A stretch of DNA of 64,000 nt from Porphyra umbilicalis (taxonomy: Eukaryota > Rhodophyta > Bangiophyceae > Bangiales > Bangiaceae), in contig KV918956.1 of NCBI GenBank assembly GCA_002049455.2, positions 62,001 through 126,000 on the forward strand, read 5' to 3'. Position 1 is the stretch's first letter. Each line of letters begins with the position of its first letter. The notes beneath the pieces are model-generated. The model worked only from the letters and a program-made list of their open reading frames with translations, was not told the origin of the DNA and searched no databases. Both the position numbers and the translations under genes were made by a program. Shown here in pieces: positions 1 to 10,240 of this stretch.

Positions 1-191
1 GATTCCGTGGAAGAAGCGGCTACGGGGTCAAGACGCGTGTCAGGGGTGTGGCACTACCGCGGCCGCACGCGCTCACTGGATGGCATGGCGCTCCGTGCGT
101 TACCAAGCCGATGGCTTGGTCTCGTCGCCACGACAGCACGGCTGTTACAGCCGACGCTTCGGTCCCTGGTGGACCTCGAGCGGGGGCGCTG

Positions 192-361
192 AGGGTCATT
201 CTACACCAGCCCGAACGCCCCGAACGTCCGAACGCTGAACGGCCATATCAAAATCCCATTGGGCGACGTGGCCTCGGCTGGGATGCTTGGCCAATGGAAT
301 TTCGATATGGCCGTTCAGCGTTCGGACGTTCGGGGCGTTCGGGCTGGTGTAGACTGACCCT
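192..361. repeat. Long foldback hairpin (MITE-like)
   Basis: Positions 192-262 and 291-361 are reverse complements over 71 bp with three mismatches. The core, 200-249 against 304-353, is a perfect 50-bp match. The loop is only 28 bp (263-290), so the unit would fold into one long hairpin as DNA or RNA. No gene lies inside. It could be a foldback or MITE transposon or a small-RNA hairpin precursor. The sequence shows the structure but not which of these it is. Confidence 0.9.
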
Positions 362-418
362 GAGTCCATTGGAGGGTAGAGAATAGACAGCGAAAAGACT
401 TGAACAAAGAAACCGAGC

Positions 419-423
419 AAAAA
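419..423 (-). terminator. Pol III terminator of tRNA-Pro
   Basis: A run of five A on the plus strand reads as TTTTT on the minus strand, seven bases past the tRNA 3' end. This is the usual RNA polymerase III stop. Confidence 0.75.
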
Positions 424-429
424 CATTTG

Positions 430-514
430 GGGGTGATCCGAGAATCGAACTCGGGACCTCGCGCACCCGAAGCGCGAATCATGAAGCGACAGTTGACCAC
501 TAGACCAATCACCC
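430..514 (-). tRNA. tRNA-Pro(CGG) with a 13-nt D-loop insertion
   Basis: Read on the minus strand this folds as a cloverleaf. The acceptor stem is perfect (GGGTGAT with ATCACCC) and the discriminator base is C. The anticodon stem is CGCGC/GCGCG around loop TTCGGGT, with anticodon CGG at 469-467. The T-arm is CCGAG TTCGATT CTCGG. A-box and B-box promoter sequences are intact. The D-loop is about 20 nt instead of 7, because 13 extra bases lie at 495-483. Removing them leaves 72 nt, the normal length for tRNA-Pro without CCA. The extra segment looks like an ectopic intron, a type known from red-algal nuclear tRNA genes. Its splicing is not shown here. Confidence 0.93.
483..495 (-). other. Putative ectopic intron in tRNA D-loop
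   Basis: These thirteen bases, CAACTGTCGCTTC on the minus strand, lie between AGTGGT and A of the D-loop. Without them the D-arm is canonical for tRNA-Pro. The exact edges could shift by a base or two. The position is not 37/38, where ordinary eukaryotic tRNA introns sit. Confidence 0.75.
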
Positions 515-623
515 GGTGATGGAGAACGCAAAATAATGCAAGCTCTGATAGTATGTTTTCTTGATCTCGTGGCAGGGCTGAGCCGTCCGGGAGGGGTGCG
601 CAATCTGACGCTGAGTGAAATTT

Positions 624-904
624 TGTAAAAGAGTATCACACGCGCGCACTCCGCCGCGTCGTCGTCTGTCCGCCCCGCTCGTCAACTGGTCCGATGCAGG
701 AAGCCAAAGACTCTCCCGAGCGTGTTGGGCAAACCCGCCTCCCCCCACGTACCTAATAACCCGGCGCTGCTCGCACCGTCCCCCGGCGCGTCAGTCCCCC
801 GCCGGCGCAAACAGCTCCCCCCCCCGCACACCCGTGCCCGCGCACGCCCTCCCCGCGTGCTCCCCCGCGCACCCGCGCCCGGTCTGACGTACGCCTTTCC
901 CGCA
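624..904 (-). repeat. 3' LTR of decayed copia element
   Basis: This 281-bp block is a direct repeat of 4032-4307, with TG...CA ends and identity in the high eighties by eye. On the minus strand the element runs from right to left, so this is the 3' LTR. A purine run (GGGGGAG on the minus strand) lies just inside it and may be the polypurine tract. No target-site duplication is recognisable, in keeping with an old copy. Confidence 0.8.
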
Positions 905-1285
905 TGCTCCCCCGCGCCATCGCACTCGCTCCGACGCATCCCTCTTCCGCGTGCTCCGCTGGGCACGCGCCGCCTTGCCCGTTGCGGCGCACCCGCGCCA
1001 TCGCGCCCCTTGCTCAACGTGCGCCAGTGTGGCGGCAGCCGCCACGCGGCTCCGCCCCGACTCCCTCCAGTGTTACAATTCCCTCGTATCCTCCATCACC
1101 GGTCGTGTCGACCAATGATCCGCCGAGGTGCCATTTTTTGGATTTCCCGTGGCCAATCAATTGGCGTGCCCGTGTAAGTCGCGCGTGCCGAAGCAGCGGC
1201 GCTTCCACTGGGTCATGCCACCGTGGCGGGCGCGGCGCACCCGGCCACGCAACCACCCGCGCAGCCAGCGCGAGGACGCCATCGC

Positions 1286-3716
1286 TCAGCATTGGGCCGC
1301 GGCCGTGGCGGCCGCTCCCGGCGCCACGTCCGACCGCGCTCCCGACTGTCCTTCCGACAGCCCCGCGTCCGGCGCCCGGTCCGCCTTGTGCACTGGCGCC
1401 AACACTCCCACCCGAGCAGCGTGCGCCACTCCGTCGGTGAGGCCCAGGGCTGCCCGGCACGTTTTGGAGGCGTCCGTGCCCAGCACATTGGTGAGGCAAT
1501 CCGCTACCATTTCCCCCGGCCTAACTTTCGTGACCGACATGGCGGCTGCCTCGACACACTTGCGCACCCAGTCGTGCGTGACGTCGATGTGCTTTGTCCG
1601 GTTGGAGCTCGCGGGGGTGTGTATCATAGCCACGTGGCCGAGAATGGAAGCCACAGCCTAGTAAGCCTCGCCCATGCCGATGGCCATGTCGGCGCGGCTC
1701 GTCAGCGGCGGACGCGCCCTCAGCGACCCCACACTGCTGCGATACGGGAGGTCCCCAGCCCCACCCTCGGAGCCGGCTGGTGCATCTGTGTCCGACTCCT
1801 CCCCTGAGTTGACGGGAGCATCCTCCGCCCCGCCGTGTGACCCCGCCTCCTTGTCTTAGCTGCCGCGGTTCTGGGACGGCTGGGCGCACAGGCGCCGAGC
1901 CGCGTTCACGGCGACCTCCACCGCCGGTGAAACACACGTGCTTGCCCTGACGCTAGACTGGGTCGCCAAGTGCCGCAAGGTGCCGCCGTCCGCGTCAGTG
2001 TCAATGCCGTCGTCGTAGAGCTCGTCGGACTCCACACGAAGGTGAGGACCACGGGCGTCCGGCGCTCTTCCCGCGGCGCCATTTATTTCCGCCGCGGGCG
2101 TCCGGGCACCCATCGCCTCGGGCCCCCGCAGCTCCTCGTTGAAGCGCACGTCCCGGCGTAAGGTCATGCGTCCGTTAATAAGCATTGTAGCCCTTGGTGT
2201 CCTCCTCATAGCCCAAAAACGTCCCGGCTTTTACCTTGTCGCCCATCTTGCGACCAACTTGGTGCGGCGCGTGCGCCCGCACACGGCAGTCGATCGCGCG
2301 CAGGTGCCCGACGTCGGGATTCTTTCCAAAGACCAGCTCGTGCGGCGTCTCAGTCTCGCCGCGCGACGGTGTGCGGTAGGCCACGTAGGTCACCGCCAGT
2401 GCCGCCTCTCCTTATCACTTGCGCGGCAGGTTGCTGTCCTCCAGCACGGCCGTGACCCACGCGCCCAGCGTGCGGTTGTACCCCTCGGCCACGCCAATTT
2501 TCTTTGGCGTGTAGCGCGTCGTGGTCTGCACGAAGATGCCCTCGTCCGAGCGCGACTTGTCAAACTTGTTTCCGGTGTATTGCTGATCGCCGAATTTTGT
2601 CCTGGTGGACAGAGACTGACTTGCGGACCGACTCTCTTCACCAAGCTGCCGGTCGGTGTGGGGATCGGCATGGGGCCGTTGAAATCTGTATGGACGAGGT
2701 CGAGGGGCTCGTTCTCGACGGTCTCCAACTCTTGTAACGGGAGCCGTGACATGTCGCCGCGGATGCAGGGCTCGCACGTTGCAGTGGAGAGCCTGCGTAG
2801 CTCTACCGCGGGCACATCCCCGTCACCGCCGCCGTCACGGCCGCCAACGTCCCCCCAGCCGCACCCCGCCTGGGCGCCCGACCGCGCGCAGGGCGGACGT
2901 CACCATGGCGACTGTCGCCTTCCTGCGACGAGCATCTTCACCCGTCACTGCGGGGGTGACAACCGCCCTCATCCCCGCCGCGCGCTTCTAGTCCCAATCC
3001 GGGCAGTTGCGCTTAATGAGTCCCGCCTTCTTGCACTTGAAGCAAAGACGCTCCTGGGTGCCCCCGCATCCACGGTCGTTGGTCGCCGCCAGCGCTGCGG
3101 CGGGGACCTCCTTGCGCGTGCTGGCCTCCAGCCGCGTCTCTAACTCGTCCGCGTGTAGCTCTTACAGAGCAAGCGCCACCCTCATACCGCGCTGGGACTC
3201 AAAATTGCTTGCCAAACCGTCGAGCAGTGCCGTCAGGTGCTGGCGGTCGGCAACCTCCACCCGCAGCACGCCCAGCTACCACACGATAAGCTTGCTGCGG
3301 TTGAAGTAATTCACAATGCTCTCGTTGGCTTTCATCTGCGCTCGGTCCAGCTCCATCCGCAGGTTCAATTCCCGCGAAGGGCTCTGCGAGCGAAACTCGG
3401 CCGCTGGCGTCTGCCACCGCTCGCGCGCCGTCTTGCAGGCGTGCAGAGAGGCGTGGTAATGCTGCCAGACGTTGAGCATATTCAGCTACCGAGTCATCTC
3501 CTCCTTGTCCATCGCAGCCTCGTAGACGACAACAGCGATGCCCGCCCCGCCGCCCGTCGCTGACGACGAGCTTGTGGTGCCGTCGAGTGGCTTGACTGCG
3601 CTTCAGCACAGCTTGTACCGCATGACGTTCTCCATCTCTGTGCTCCAGAAGAGGTAGTTGTCCACGTCCAGCCAGGTCACCCGCGGCACGCCATCGCCGC
3701 GCATGGTGCTTGCCAT
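1286..3716 (-). pseudogene. copia gag-pol remnant (gag, integrase, RNase H)
   Basis: The frame opens at an ATG at 3716. A UBN2-type gag segment lies at 3479-3276 (with NESIVNYFNRSKLIVW). It is followed by a knuckle-like CX2C...C at 3054-3013 in another frame, in which the expected His is Leu. The integrase region begins with a Cys-pair and LVHTDFNGPM at about 2815-2650. Its C-terminal part is at 2393-2175 (TPHELVFGKNPDVGHLRAI, FLGYEEDTKGYNAY). RNase H ends with NRTKHIDV and ADCLTNVL at about 1600-1500. Several stops and frameshifts separate the pieces, and no YVDD reverse transcriptase motif is found. Clearly dead. Confidence 0.85.
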
Positions 3717-4014
3717 TCGATGTGACCGGCTTAGCACCGGGGCTTGACCGCCGCCTTCTTGACGCCCGGACGCGACACCGCCACAGGGCCACGCGGCTCG
3801 CCGGCCACGTCCTTGCCGCCAAGGCGCGTAAGTGCCACCGGGCCTCGAGGCTCAACCGCCTCGTCCTTGCCGCCGAAGTGCGTCACAGCAACCGGGGCCC
3901 CGCGACGCAAACACCGTGGTACACCGTCAGGTACCAACCGGCGTATCGCCGCCGTCCGCCCCACCAGGGGCACCCCGGCCGAAATTGCACCCCTAATTGA
4001 CACCTCGGGGGCCC

Positions 4015-4026
4015 GGGCCAATAACC
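4015..4026 (-). promoter_or_regulatory. Half-tRNA-type primer-binding site
   Basis: Five bases inside the 5' LTR the minus strand reads GGTTATTGGCCC. This differs at one base from GGTTATGGGCCC, the complement of the eukaryotic initiator tRNA anticodon arm. Drosophila copia is known to prime from such an internal fragment of initiator tRNA. The assignment rests on the short match and its position. Confidence 0.6.
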
Positions 4027-4031
4027 TGATC

Positions 4032-4307
4032 TGAGAGAGTATCATACGAGCGCATTCCGCCGCGTCATCGTCCGTCCACACCGCTCGTCAGCTGGTCGGT
4101 TGTGGGAAACTAAAGTCTCTCCCGAGCGTGTTGGGCTAACTCGCCTCCCCCCACGCCCCTCATAAACCAGCGCTGCTCGCACCGTCCCCCGGCGCGCCAG
4201 TCCCCCGCCGGCGCAAACAGCTCCCCCCCCCCGCACACCCGTGCCCACGCACGCCCTACTCGCGTGCTTCTCCGCGCATTTGCGCCCGGTCTGACGCACG
4301 CCTGCCA
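4032..4307 (-). repeat. 5' LTR of decayed copia element
   Basis: This 276-bp partner of 624-904 has TG...CA ends on both strands. For a minus-strand element this is the promoter-bearing LTR. The differences between the two LTRs are many, so the insertion is old. Confidence 0.8.
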
Positions 4308-5092
4308 TGGACACACTAAAGTTACGCGAGGTAACCGTTTCAGTACGCAGTGATCTTGATAAATACAGATCCACTGCAGCGACCGACGATGAGCACACAC
4401 GCCGCCCGCGCAAGCCCCGCACCCACCGCGACCGCATTACGCTACGCCGCCTCACAACCACCGACGAGCTCCACTTTGACGCGGCCCCCCCGCCGTACAG
4501 CACCGCCCTACCCCCGCTCCATCCCCACTCCCTGGCTGCCGATTATAATTGCTGCCGTCCGCCCTACAAGCGCGATCGCGCGTGCTGGCAAGCCGGTAGC
4601 CAGGCATGGCACCAATAAAATGCATGCATTGAAATAAGTCTATTGAATACATTAATCTATACATTAATCAGTTGCCGTTCTCCCGTATTTCGTGTGTTTT
4701 TCAACTTAATGCTAGAGGGCTTTCGCCTCGGGTGTGGGCCGCTGCCGGTGGTGCAACACGCGACTTGGTGGCTGACGGTGCGCAGGCGAGGCGGTCACAA
4801 CGGTGAAGAGTGGCTGCGGCGGGCAGCCTCGGCTACAGTGGCGGCTGCTCACTCACCCTCACCTCGCACTGGACGGACAACGGCAACCACCCTGGCATCT
4901 CCGCTCTTCTCTCCCTCACCTCAGCATGACCGACGCGCCATTCAGTGTAAGTGTGAAACTTTCACCACGGAACGATGCAAGCGAGCACCCTCCGACCAGC
5001 GACACGGCAGCGACTTGGACGGTCAGATACAGCCCGCAGTCGAAGTCGCCAGTAGCAATAAAACAATTGATTAATTAAGACATTCGAGATTC
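4308..5092. other. Intergenic, no gene seen
   Basis: No reading frame here looks like protein. The stretch is less GC-rich than most of the window. Plus-strand AATAAA-type signals occur near 4612 and 5056, and short AT-rich runs lie near 4640-4680 and 5060-5080. Confidence 0.5.
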
Positions 5093-5226
5093 AGAGCCGT
5101 TCTCCGAAAACTCCCGAACTCCAACAGTTGCCAAAGAGTTCCCAATCGGCCTCTATGTCCCCGCAGAGGCCAGTTTGGAACTCTTTTGCAACAGTTGCAA
5201 TGTGTGATTTTTGGGAGAACGGCTGT
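5093..5226. repeat. Imperfect foldback hairpin
   Basis: The left arm 5093-5142 pairs with the right arm of about 5175-5226. Both contain the GCCGTTCTCC block and an inner CAAC(A/T)GTTGC...AAAGAGTTCC block, in opposite orientation. The apex is a perfect 7-bp stem, GGCCTCT (5148-5154) with AGAGGCC (5165-5171), and a 10-nt loop. Near-identical 13-base direct copies, CAT(T/C)CGAGATTCA, flank the hairpin near 5081 and 5246. It may be a small MITE or a hairpin RNA precursor. Confidence 0.75.
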
Positions 5227-6401
5227 ACATTGATCTATGGATTAATCCATCCGAGATTCAAAAAGTCGCCAAATTTTCCTTCCTACGAGCCCCACTTGGT
5301 ACGCCCGCGATGTGCGGGCATGTCCGTGCACCGGAGTTTCCTAATCTAAGGCTGCTGCAGGCTGGGAACAGGACACTCGGGGCCTGGATCGACCTGTGTC
5401 CGGCCTGAAATAGTGTGGCGGTGCAGCCAACGTAGGATCCGGGCGGAGCATCTCAGGCATGCTTTTAGTCGAGCTTCCTGTGCTGTGACTGTTCGTGTCA
5501 TGGCTAAAATTCTAAGAGACGAACGCGCGCCTGTGCCTTGGTGTGACGCGGTACTGAATCATTGGTGCGATAAATGATGGCACTTTGTATCCCAACTGTG
5601 ATTCACTCTGCTTGTCCGGTCCTCTCTTCGGCCAAGACCAGTCAACCAGCTGCAGCGCCCCCCGTCGATGCCCTCTGTCGCGCATACCCCGCCAAGCTGA
5701 CTGTCAGCGCCTTACGCCCCCCCCCCACAATCCCTTCCGTGCCGGTCTCCCTAACTGTGCTTTTCTCCAGCTGTGCCGGCGCACACCTGGCGCCAAGCTG
5801 GGCGACAGGGGCACCTCAGATCATTGTCGTTGGGGAGAGTTCTGCGTCCGCCGTTGCGTCTTCAGACCGCAAGATCGGACGACGCTACCACCTGGAAACC
5901 GAATTTGATCGACAGCACGTACTTCTATTTTGTCCCTCATTGTCGCAGCAGTGGGCTTGCATCGTGATCACACCCTCGCGATGGGAAGTGCCGTGCTAGA
6001 ATCTGATACCCCGTGCACGAACAGCTGACAGTACTTATTCACGCGCCATGAAAAAAAAAGCACTGGATGACCAGTAACAAATACATTGGTTGCATTGACC
6101 AGACCCTGCAGAATTGTCAGACACTTCGTCAGTGTGTTCCTGTCTCATCCAAACAGTGTCGGCTCGTCGATTCTTTTCGTAAATGATCCCGACGTTGTGC
6201 AGGTCCGGCATTTGCTATCTCGCCGGCATTCAAGTGCTCGCAGCTCCAACCTCGGTGGCCTCACCGGTCGACACCACAGAGTCAGAAAAACACTGCGGCG
6301 TGCCCCGTGCTGTGCAATTCGTGGCACAGAGAAAATGGTTTGTCTTCGTCGGAAGTCAATCTTTCCACATCTCTGTCTTGGTACCTTTGACACGTGCTGA
6401 G

Positions 6402-6975
6402 ATGGCCGAGCAGAACTACTTTTTGCCAGCTGACTATGAGATTGCACACCCATTAAACAATGTGGACGGTGGGGGTAGCGGCGATGAGGGAGGTGAGGAA
6501 CAGGACTTTGGTCTCGGGGCGATTGACCACGCGCGTATGCCCTCCGACGGCGTCCCGGTTGTACGAGTGCTGGCGTTTGAGGTAGAGCGCTCCCAGAGAG
6601 CCGCTCGACGTGCGTCTTCAAACAAGGCTGCGTCCTTTGCGATGTCTGAGCATTCGTGGTCCGCCAATGATCGTACTGCGGCCCGCTTTCTTCGCTTCCT
6701 GGTACTCACGTACGCACCACGGAAACCCTCTGAATTGCGAGGCGGTCACAGGCTGGGTGTCGGGGTCGGTCAAGCAGGCCACCCGGCTGGGCGAATCGGC
6801 AGCGCACACGCCGCCGGGGACTCCCGACACGATGAAGTCGGCCATTTTTGTGGCCACGGAGGGGCTAGATGACGGGGAAGCGGACCACTCGATAACGATA
6901 TTGATGGTGGAGCGGCTGGTAGGTTTTGTCATCATGGTGTTCTTGTGGTGCACGATGCTGCGGCTCGATAACTAA
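6402..6975 (+). CDS. Hypothetical, possible broken reading frame
   Basis: From an ATG at 6402 a frame reads MAEQNYFLPADYEIAHPLNN and continues with protein-like composition to about 6714. A second frame, shifted by one, then continues in protein-like fashion to 6975 (with TGWVSGSVKQATRLGES and a hydrophobic stretch near the end). A frameshift or a very short intron near 6715-6740 would join them. I do not recognise the product. It lies upstream of the Myb/SANT-like gene on the same strand and may belong to the same element. Confidence 0.35.
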
Positions 6976-7137
6976 CTTGCTGGGGCTGTACTGTCGTGAT
7001 ATGTCGCTGGCACCCAACTATGACGGCGGCAACTGGGCGTTTAGAGCACGTCTATCGGTGCGCCAAAAAACCATCTCAAATGGCATTTTGGCGATGAGGC
7101 ATCTCTACCGGATCCTCAAAATGACATCCGCCATCCC

Positions 7138-7195
7138 CGTATCGCCATCCCCATCCCGAAGAAAATGACTTTTGGGGATGGGGATGGCGATGCGC
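7138..7195. repeat. Short inverted repeat
   Basis: ATCGCCATCCCCATCCC and GGGATGGGGATGGCGAT form a stem of about 17 bp around a loop of about 18 nt. The related words TCTATCGG and TCTACCGG lie just upstream. This could be part of a transposon end, but no partner end was found. Confidence 0.6.
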
Positions 7196-7553
7196 CAAAC
7201 AAGAAGAGCCAATTAAGCACTGCCAACACATCTAAGATTCGATGGAATTCTCTTGCGATGGAGTTGCGTCTTCCAGGCTCTTGTCATTGCAGTCGGTTTG
7301 GAAACGAGATGGCATGGAGTCAGTCGTGTCGCGCATTCCAAGCCAACGTAGTCCACAGTTGCACCCGTCTTTTGTTTCGTGGTCATGCTTGCTGGGTCTG
7401 TCGCCGTCACCAGCAGGCACGTGGCTTCTCCCCCAACCAAGGTTGAACCTTTACCTTCATCCCTTCTCCCCGAGTGGTCCCTTGTACCGGTCGTGTACCC
7501 CATGTGGACGTAAACTCCCGTCTCTGTGTATCCCCCCAACCCAGAACGAGACG

Positions 7554-8993
7554 ATGTCGCCAGGTAGCACTACCGAGCGGGTCAAGCGGGGGTTGAGCTT
7601 CAGCCCGGGTGAAGACCTGGCATTGGCTCTCTGGTTTGCCAGCACGACGCTGTCGACCACGGACATGACGTCATGCCTGTGTTGAAAGGCGGTCGCCGAC
7701 ATCCACAAGAATCACGGCGAGACACGGATTCCGAGGACGGCCAAGAGCTTGATGAACCGATTTACGACGCTGCAGCACGTCGTTCAGAAGTACTTGGCAG
7801 CCAGTAGCGCCTACCTACCGTGCTCGGGCCAAGTCGAGAGTGATCGCCTTGCGGAGGTGATGACCCTGTACCTCAACACCAACAAGGTCCAAAACGCAAA
7901 GGTCGATCTCGTTCCCGACCCCGTTTTCAAGACCACGGACCTGGCAATGTTGCTGTCGCAATGCCCCAAGTTTTTGAGCATGATTGAGGGTCCCTCGGCG
8001 ACGATCCGAGGGTACCGTCCTTCGCCGCACCGCAAGCGCGACGCGTGCTTCACTGCTGCTCATGCTGGTGGCATGGTTGCCGGCGCGACAGGTGCAGCAG
8101 CAGTTGATGCGGCGCCCGCCGCGGCTACAGTCGCCGTCCTCAATGCCGGGCGGGCGACCGCCGGCGTCTTGTGTGTAACGTCTGGGGCCGTGGGCGGCCG
8201 GAGGGAGGTGGCTGGGGCTACCTCGGCTGATGGGGCAGGAGCAGCTGAATGCCTATTGGATGCGGACGAAGGTGCCGATCGAGCCTGTCGACGCGAATCG
8301 GATAATGCGGACCGAGAGAGTCCTTCTATTGCCGCGGTGGTTCCGTCCCTCAGAGCAAGCAGGAGTCGGCCGCGAGGGGTCAAGCGCCAGAAAACGGCAG
8401 TGCTCGTGGAAAACCAGTCTTTTCGCGCCATCAGGGCCCTGACGAGCACTGTGGCGGATGTGCGGGCAACTTTGACAGCGGAGAGTCAACAGCGGACAGA
8501 CGCGGTGGCTGTGGCGCTCGAGACAAGGCTCGCTGCTATGCTAGAGGAAGGGCCTGAAAAGCGGCGGCGGGTGCGGGATATATTGACGAGGACGCGGAAT
8601 TTGGGGAATCCATTACGTGGAGGAGTTATCAACGGTGGTACCGCTGGATCGGCAGCAAGTGGCGGAACAAGAGGCCTATCTGCTCCGATCGAGATTCTCG
8701 CCGGGCAGCATGCTGGTCATCTACCAGCTGACGGCGGCTTCGCGTATGCCGAACACACGGGGGGGGCACGAGGCGGCTTCGAGCCTTGTGAGCTGCGAGC
8801 CGAGTCACCCACCCGTGGGCTTGGGCGGTCAACCACGCTGCCTGCAAGCCACAACTCGGTACGCGGCGAGCGCGGTGGGCCTGCAACGGAAGGAAGCGGG
8901 GCTAGCTGCAGTGCTGTACTCAATGAGCCGATTGCCACGTCCCCTACCCAGAGATCCCATCGGCGGGCCGCACCTGTCAGCCGGCCGCCATAG
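7554..8993 (+). pseudogene. Myb/SANT-like Harbinger-associated protein
   Basis: The frame runs from an ATG at 7554 to TAG at 8991-8993, 480 codons, with one in-frame TGA at 7683-7685. The first 130 residues follow a Myb/SANT-like pattern: RGLSFSPGEDLALALWFAS, then KAVADIHKNHG, then RTAKSLMNRFTTLQHVVQKY and LLSQCPKF. Such proteins accompany PIF/Harbinger transposases and help them bind DNA. The TGA falls where the SANT tryptophan is expected, so TGG to TGA is the likely change. Residues 150 onward are Ala/Gly-rich and low complexity, with a basic segment near PRGVKRQKT. The transposase partner is probably the minus-strand gene at 21.4-20.3 kb, now separated by the gypsy insertion. The start codon is the first good ATG, but an upstream exon is possible. 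Confidence 0.6.
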
Positions 8994-9444
8994 CCGCACA
9001 CTGGACGGCTGTCGGTAGCAGGGCCTGGTGGGGAGTTGATGGGCGGGGTGAAAACGCGCGGCTCTGCCGCGCCTGTCGGCTCGCCTCCGGCCGCCGCTGG
9101 TGTTGATATGTCGATGGATGGGATGGGGGTGCCTGGTGGTGGCGACCTGCCGCTGTCTGTCGCCACCGGCCTGCCTCCGGCCACTATGAGACGAGCGGCA
9201 GGCTCCTCGCGCCCATCTGCCGGGGTCTTGGTGGCAGCCCCACATCGCCACATTATGGCCCACGGAAGGCGCCATTGCGCGCGAATGGAGCTTGTCGGGC
9301 CTTCTGCTGGTGATCGAGCGCCGCTGGAGAGCCTGGGAGGTGCAAAGCTGCGTCTTCCGGCTCTGGACGCGCCGGTCCATCCGCCGCGGCCAGAGGCTGA
9401 TTGGCCGTCGATAATCCAAGAAGGGGAATTGCAGATGACGGGGC

Positions 9445-9449
9445 ATTGG
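9445..9449. repeat. Target-site duplication, left copy
   Basis: ATTGG directly abuts the left LTR. The same five bases directly follow the right LTR at 19193-19197. Five bp is the duplication size usual for Ty3/gypsy integration. Confidence 0.93.
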
Positions 9450-9842
9450 TGTGGCATTAATAACGTTAGTTCAATTACCAGTGTACTGAGACCGACCGTA
9501 GCCAATCAATAAAGCAAGCTCTATCGCCGTCGCGGCGAGGAATAAGACCTCTTGTTGGAGGGCATCCGATGGGGAGCCGGGTGGTGCCCACGACGGCGAC
9601 CCCGGACCCACGGTGGTTTAATACAAACAACGGCACTGGTCGATCGGCCATCCGATCAAGCGATCGTAATGAGTGCCGTCAGACAGATAAGACAGGCGAG
9701 CAAACAAGCAATAAAAAATAAACAATGCGGAAGTAACCCCCCAAAGGGCGTGCCACAAGCCGAGTCACACACATCCGTGGATTCGGCCAGTCAAGGGGGC
9801 TACTCGTGGCTAATTGCCAATTGGTAGCAGAGATATGCTACA
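9450..9842 (-). repeat. 3' LTR of gypsy element
   Basis: This 393-bp LTR begins TG and ends CA. It differs from 18800-19192 at only about seven or eight bases, so the insertion is fairly recent. Inside, the minus strand carries TATTAAA (a TATA-like word). The plus strand carries CAATAAAGC and AATAAAAAATAAAC, which could act as poly(A) signals for transcripts on the opposite strand. Confidence 0.95.
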
Positions 9843-10240
9843 TATTTCCAACGCGAGATTCGAACCGTCCCGGTGAGATCCGAGGATGGTGAAACCCGAT
9901 TGGGCGATCGCGGCCCCTTACGGGCCCGCGCGGGCGCAACCGCCCAGGCGGTGGGAGCCGTGGGGGGCGCGCCGCTCAGTCCCGATTGGGGGGAGGTGGC
10001 GGTTCGCCGTCGTCGGTCGCGACCGTCCCGCCACACACGCGTGGGCGTGGGTGGCGGGCAGCTGACGCTGCGGATCCGACCGGGGCTTGCGCGTACACGC
10101 GCCCTCGCAGGGGAGTCGGCGTCGGCGTCGGCGTGGTGGCCAAACGGCCGGTTGACAGGCGACCAGCGTCGGGGTTAAGACCCGTTGGTGCGCGGCTGCG
10201 TCGTGCAACACGCGTTGGGACAACCGTCGTCGGCGCCGAG

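Larger units (their letters stand above)
624..4307 (-). mobile_element. Decayed Ty1/copia LTR retrotransposon
   Basis: Two related LTRs bound an internal region that holds fragments of gag, integrase and RNase H in copia order on the minus strand. A primer-binding site resembling the initiator tRNA anticodon arm follows the 5' LTR. The reverse transcriptase core is missing: integrase C-terminal sequence (about 2175) is followed within about 500 bp by RNase H (about 1650), too short for a full copia RT. The element starts about 110 bp upstream of the tRNA-Pro gene, the sort of site that Ty1-type integrases favour in yeast. That is family knowledge, not something shown here. Confidence 0.85.

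Noticed and set aside
9036..9505. Host exon disrupted by the gypsy insertion at 9450
   Set aside because: Open frames on both strands reach the insertion point, but joining the flanks across ATTGG soon meets a stop, and composition does not support coding.
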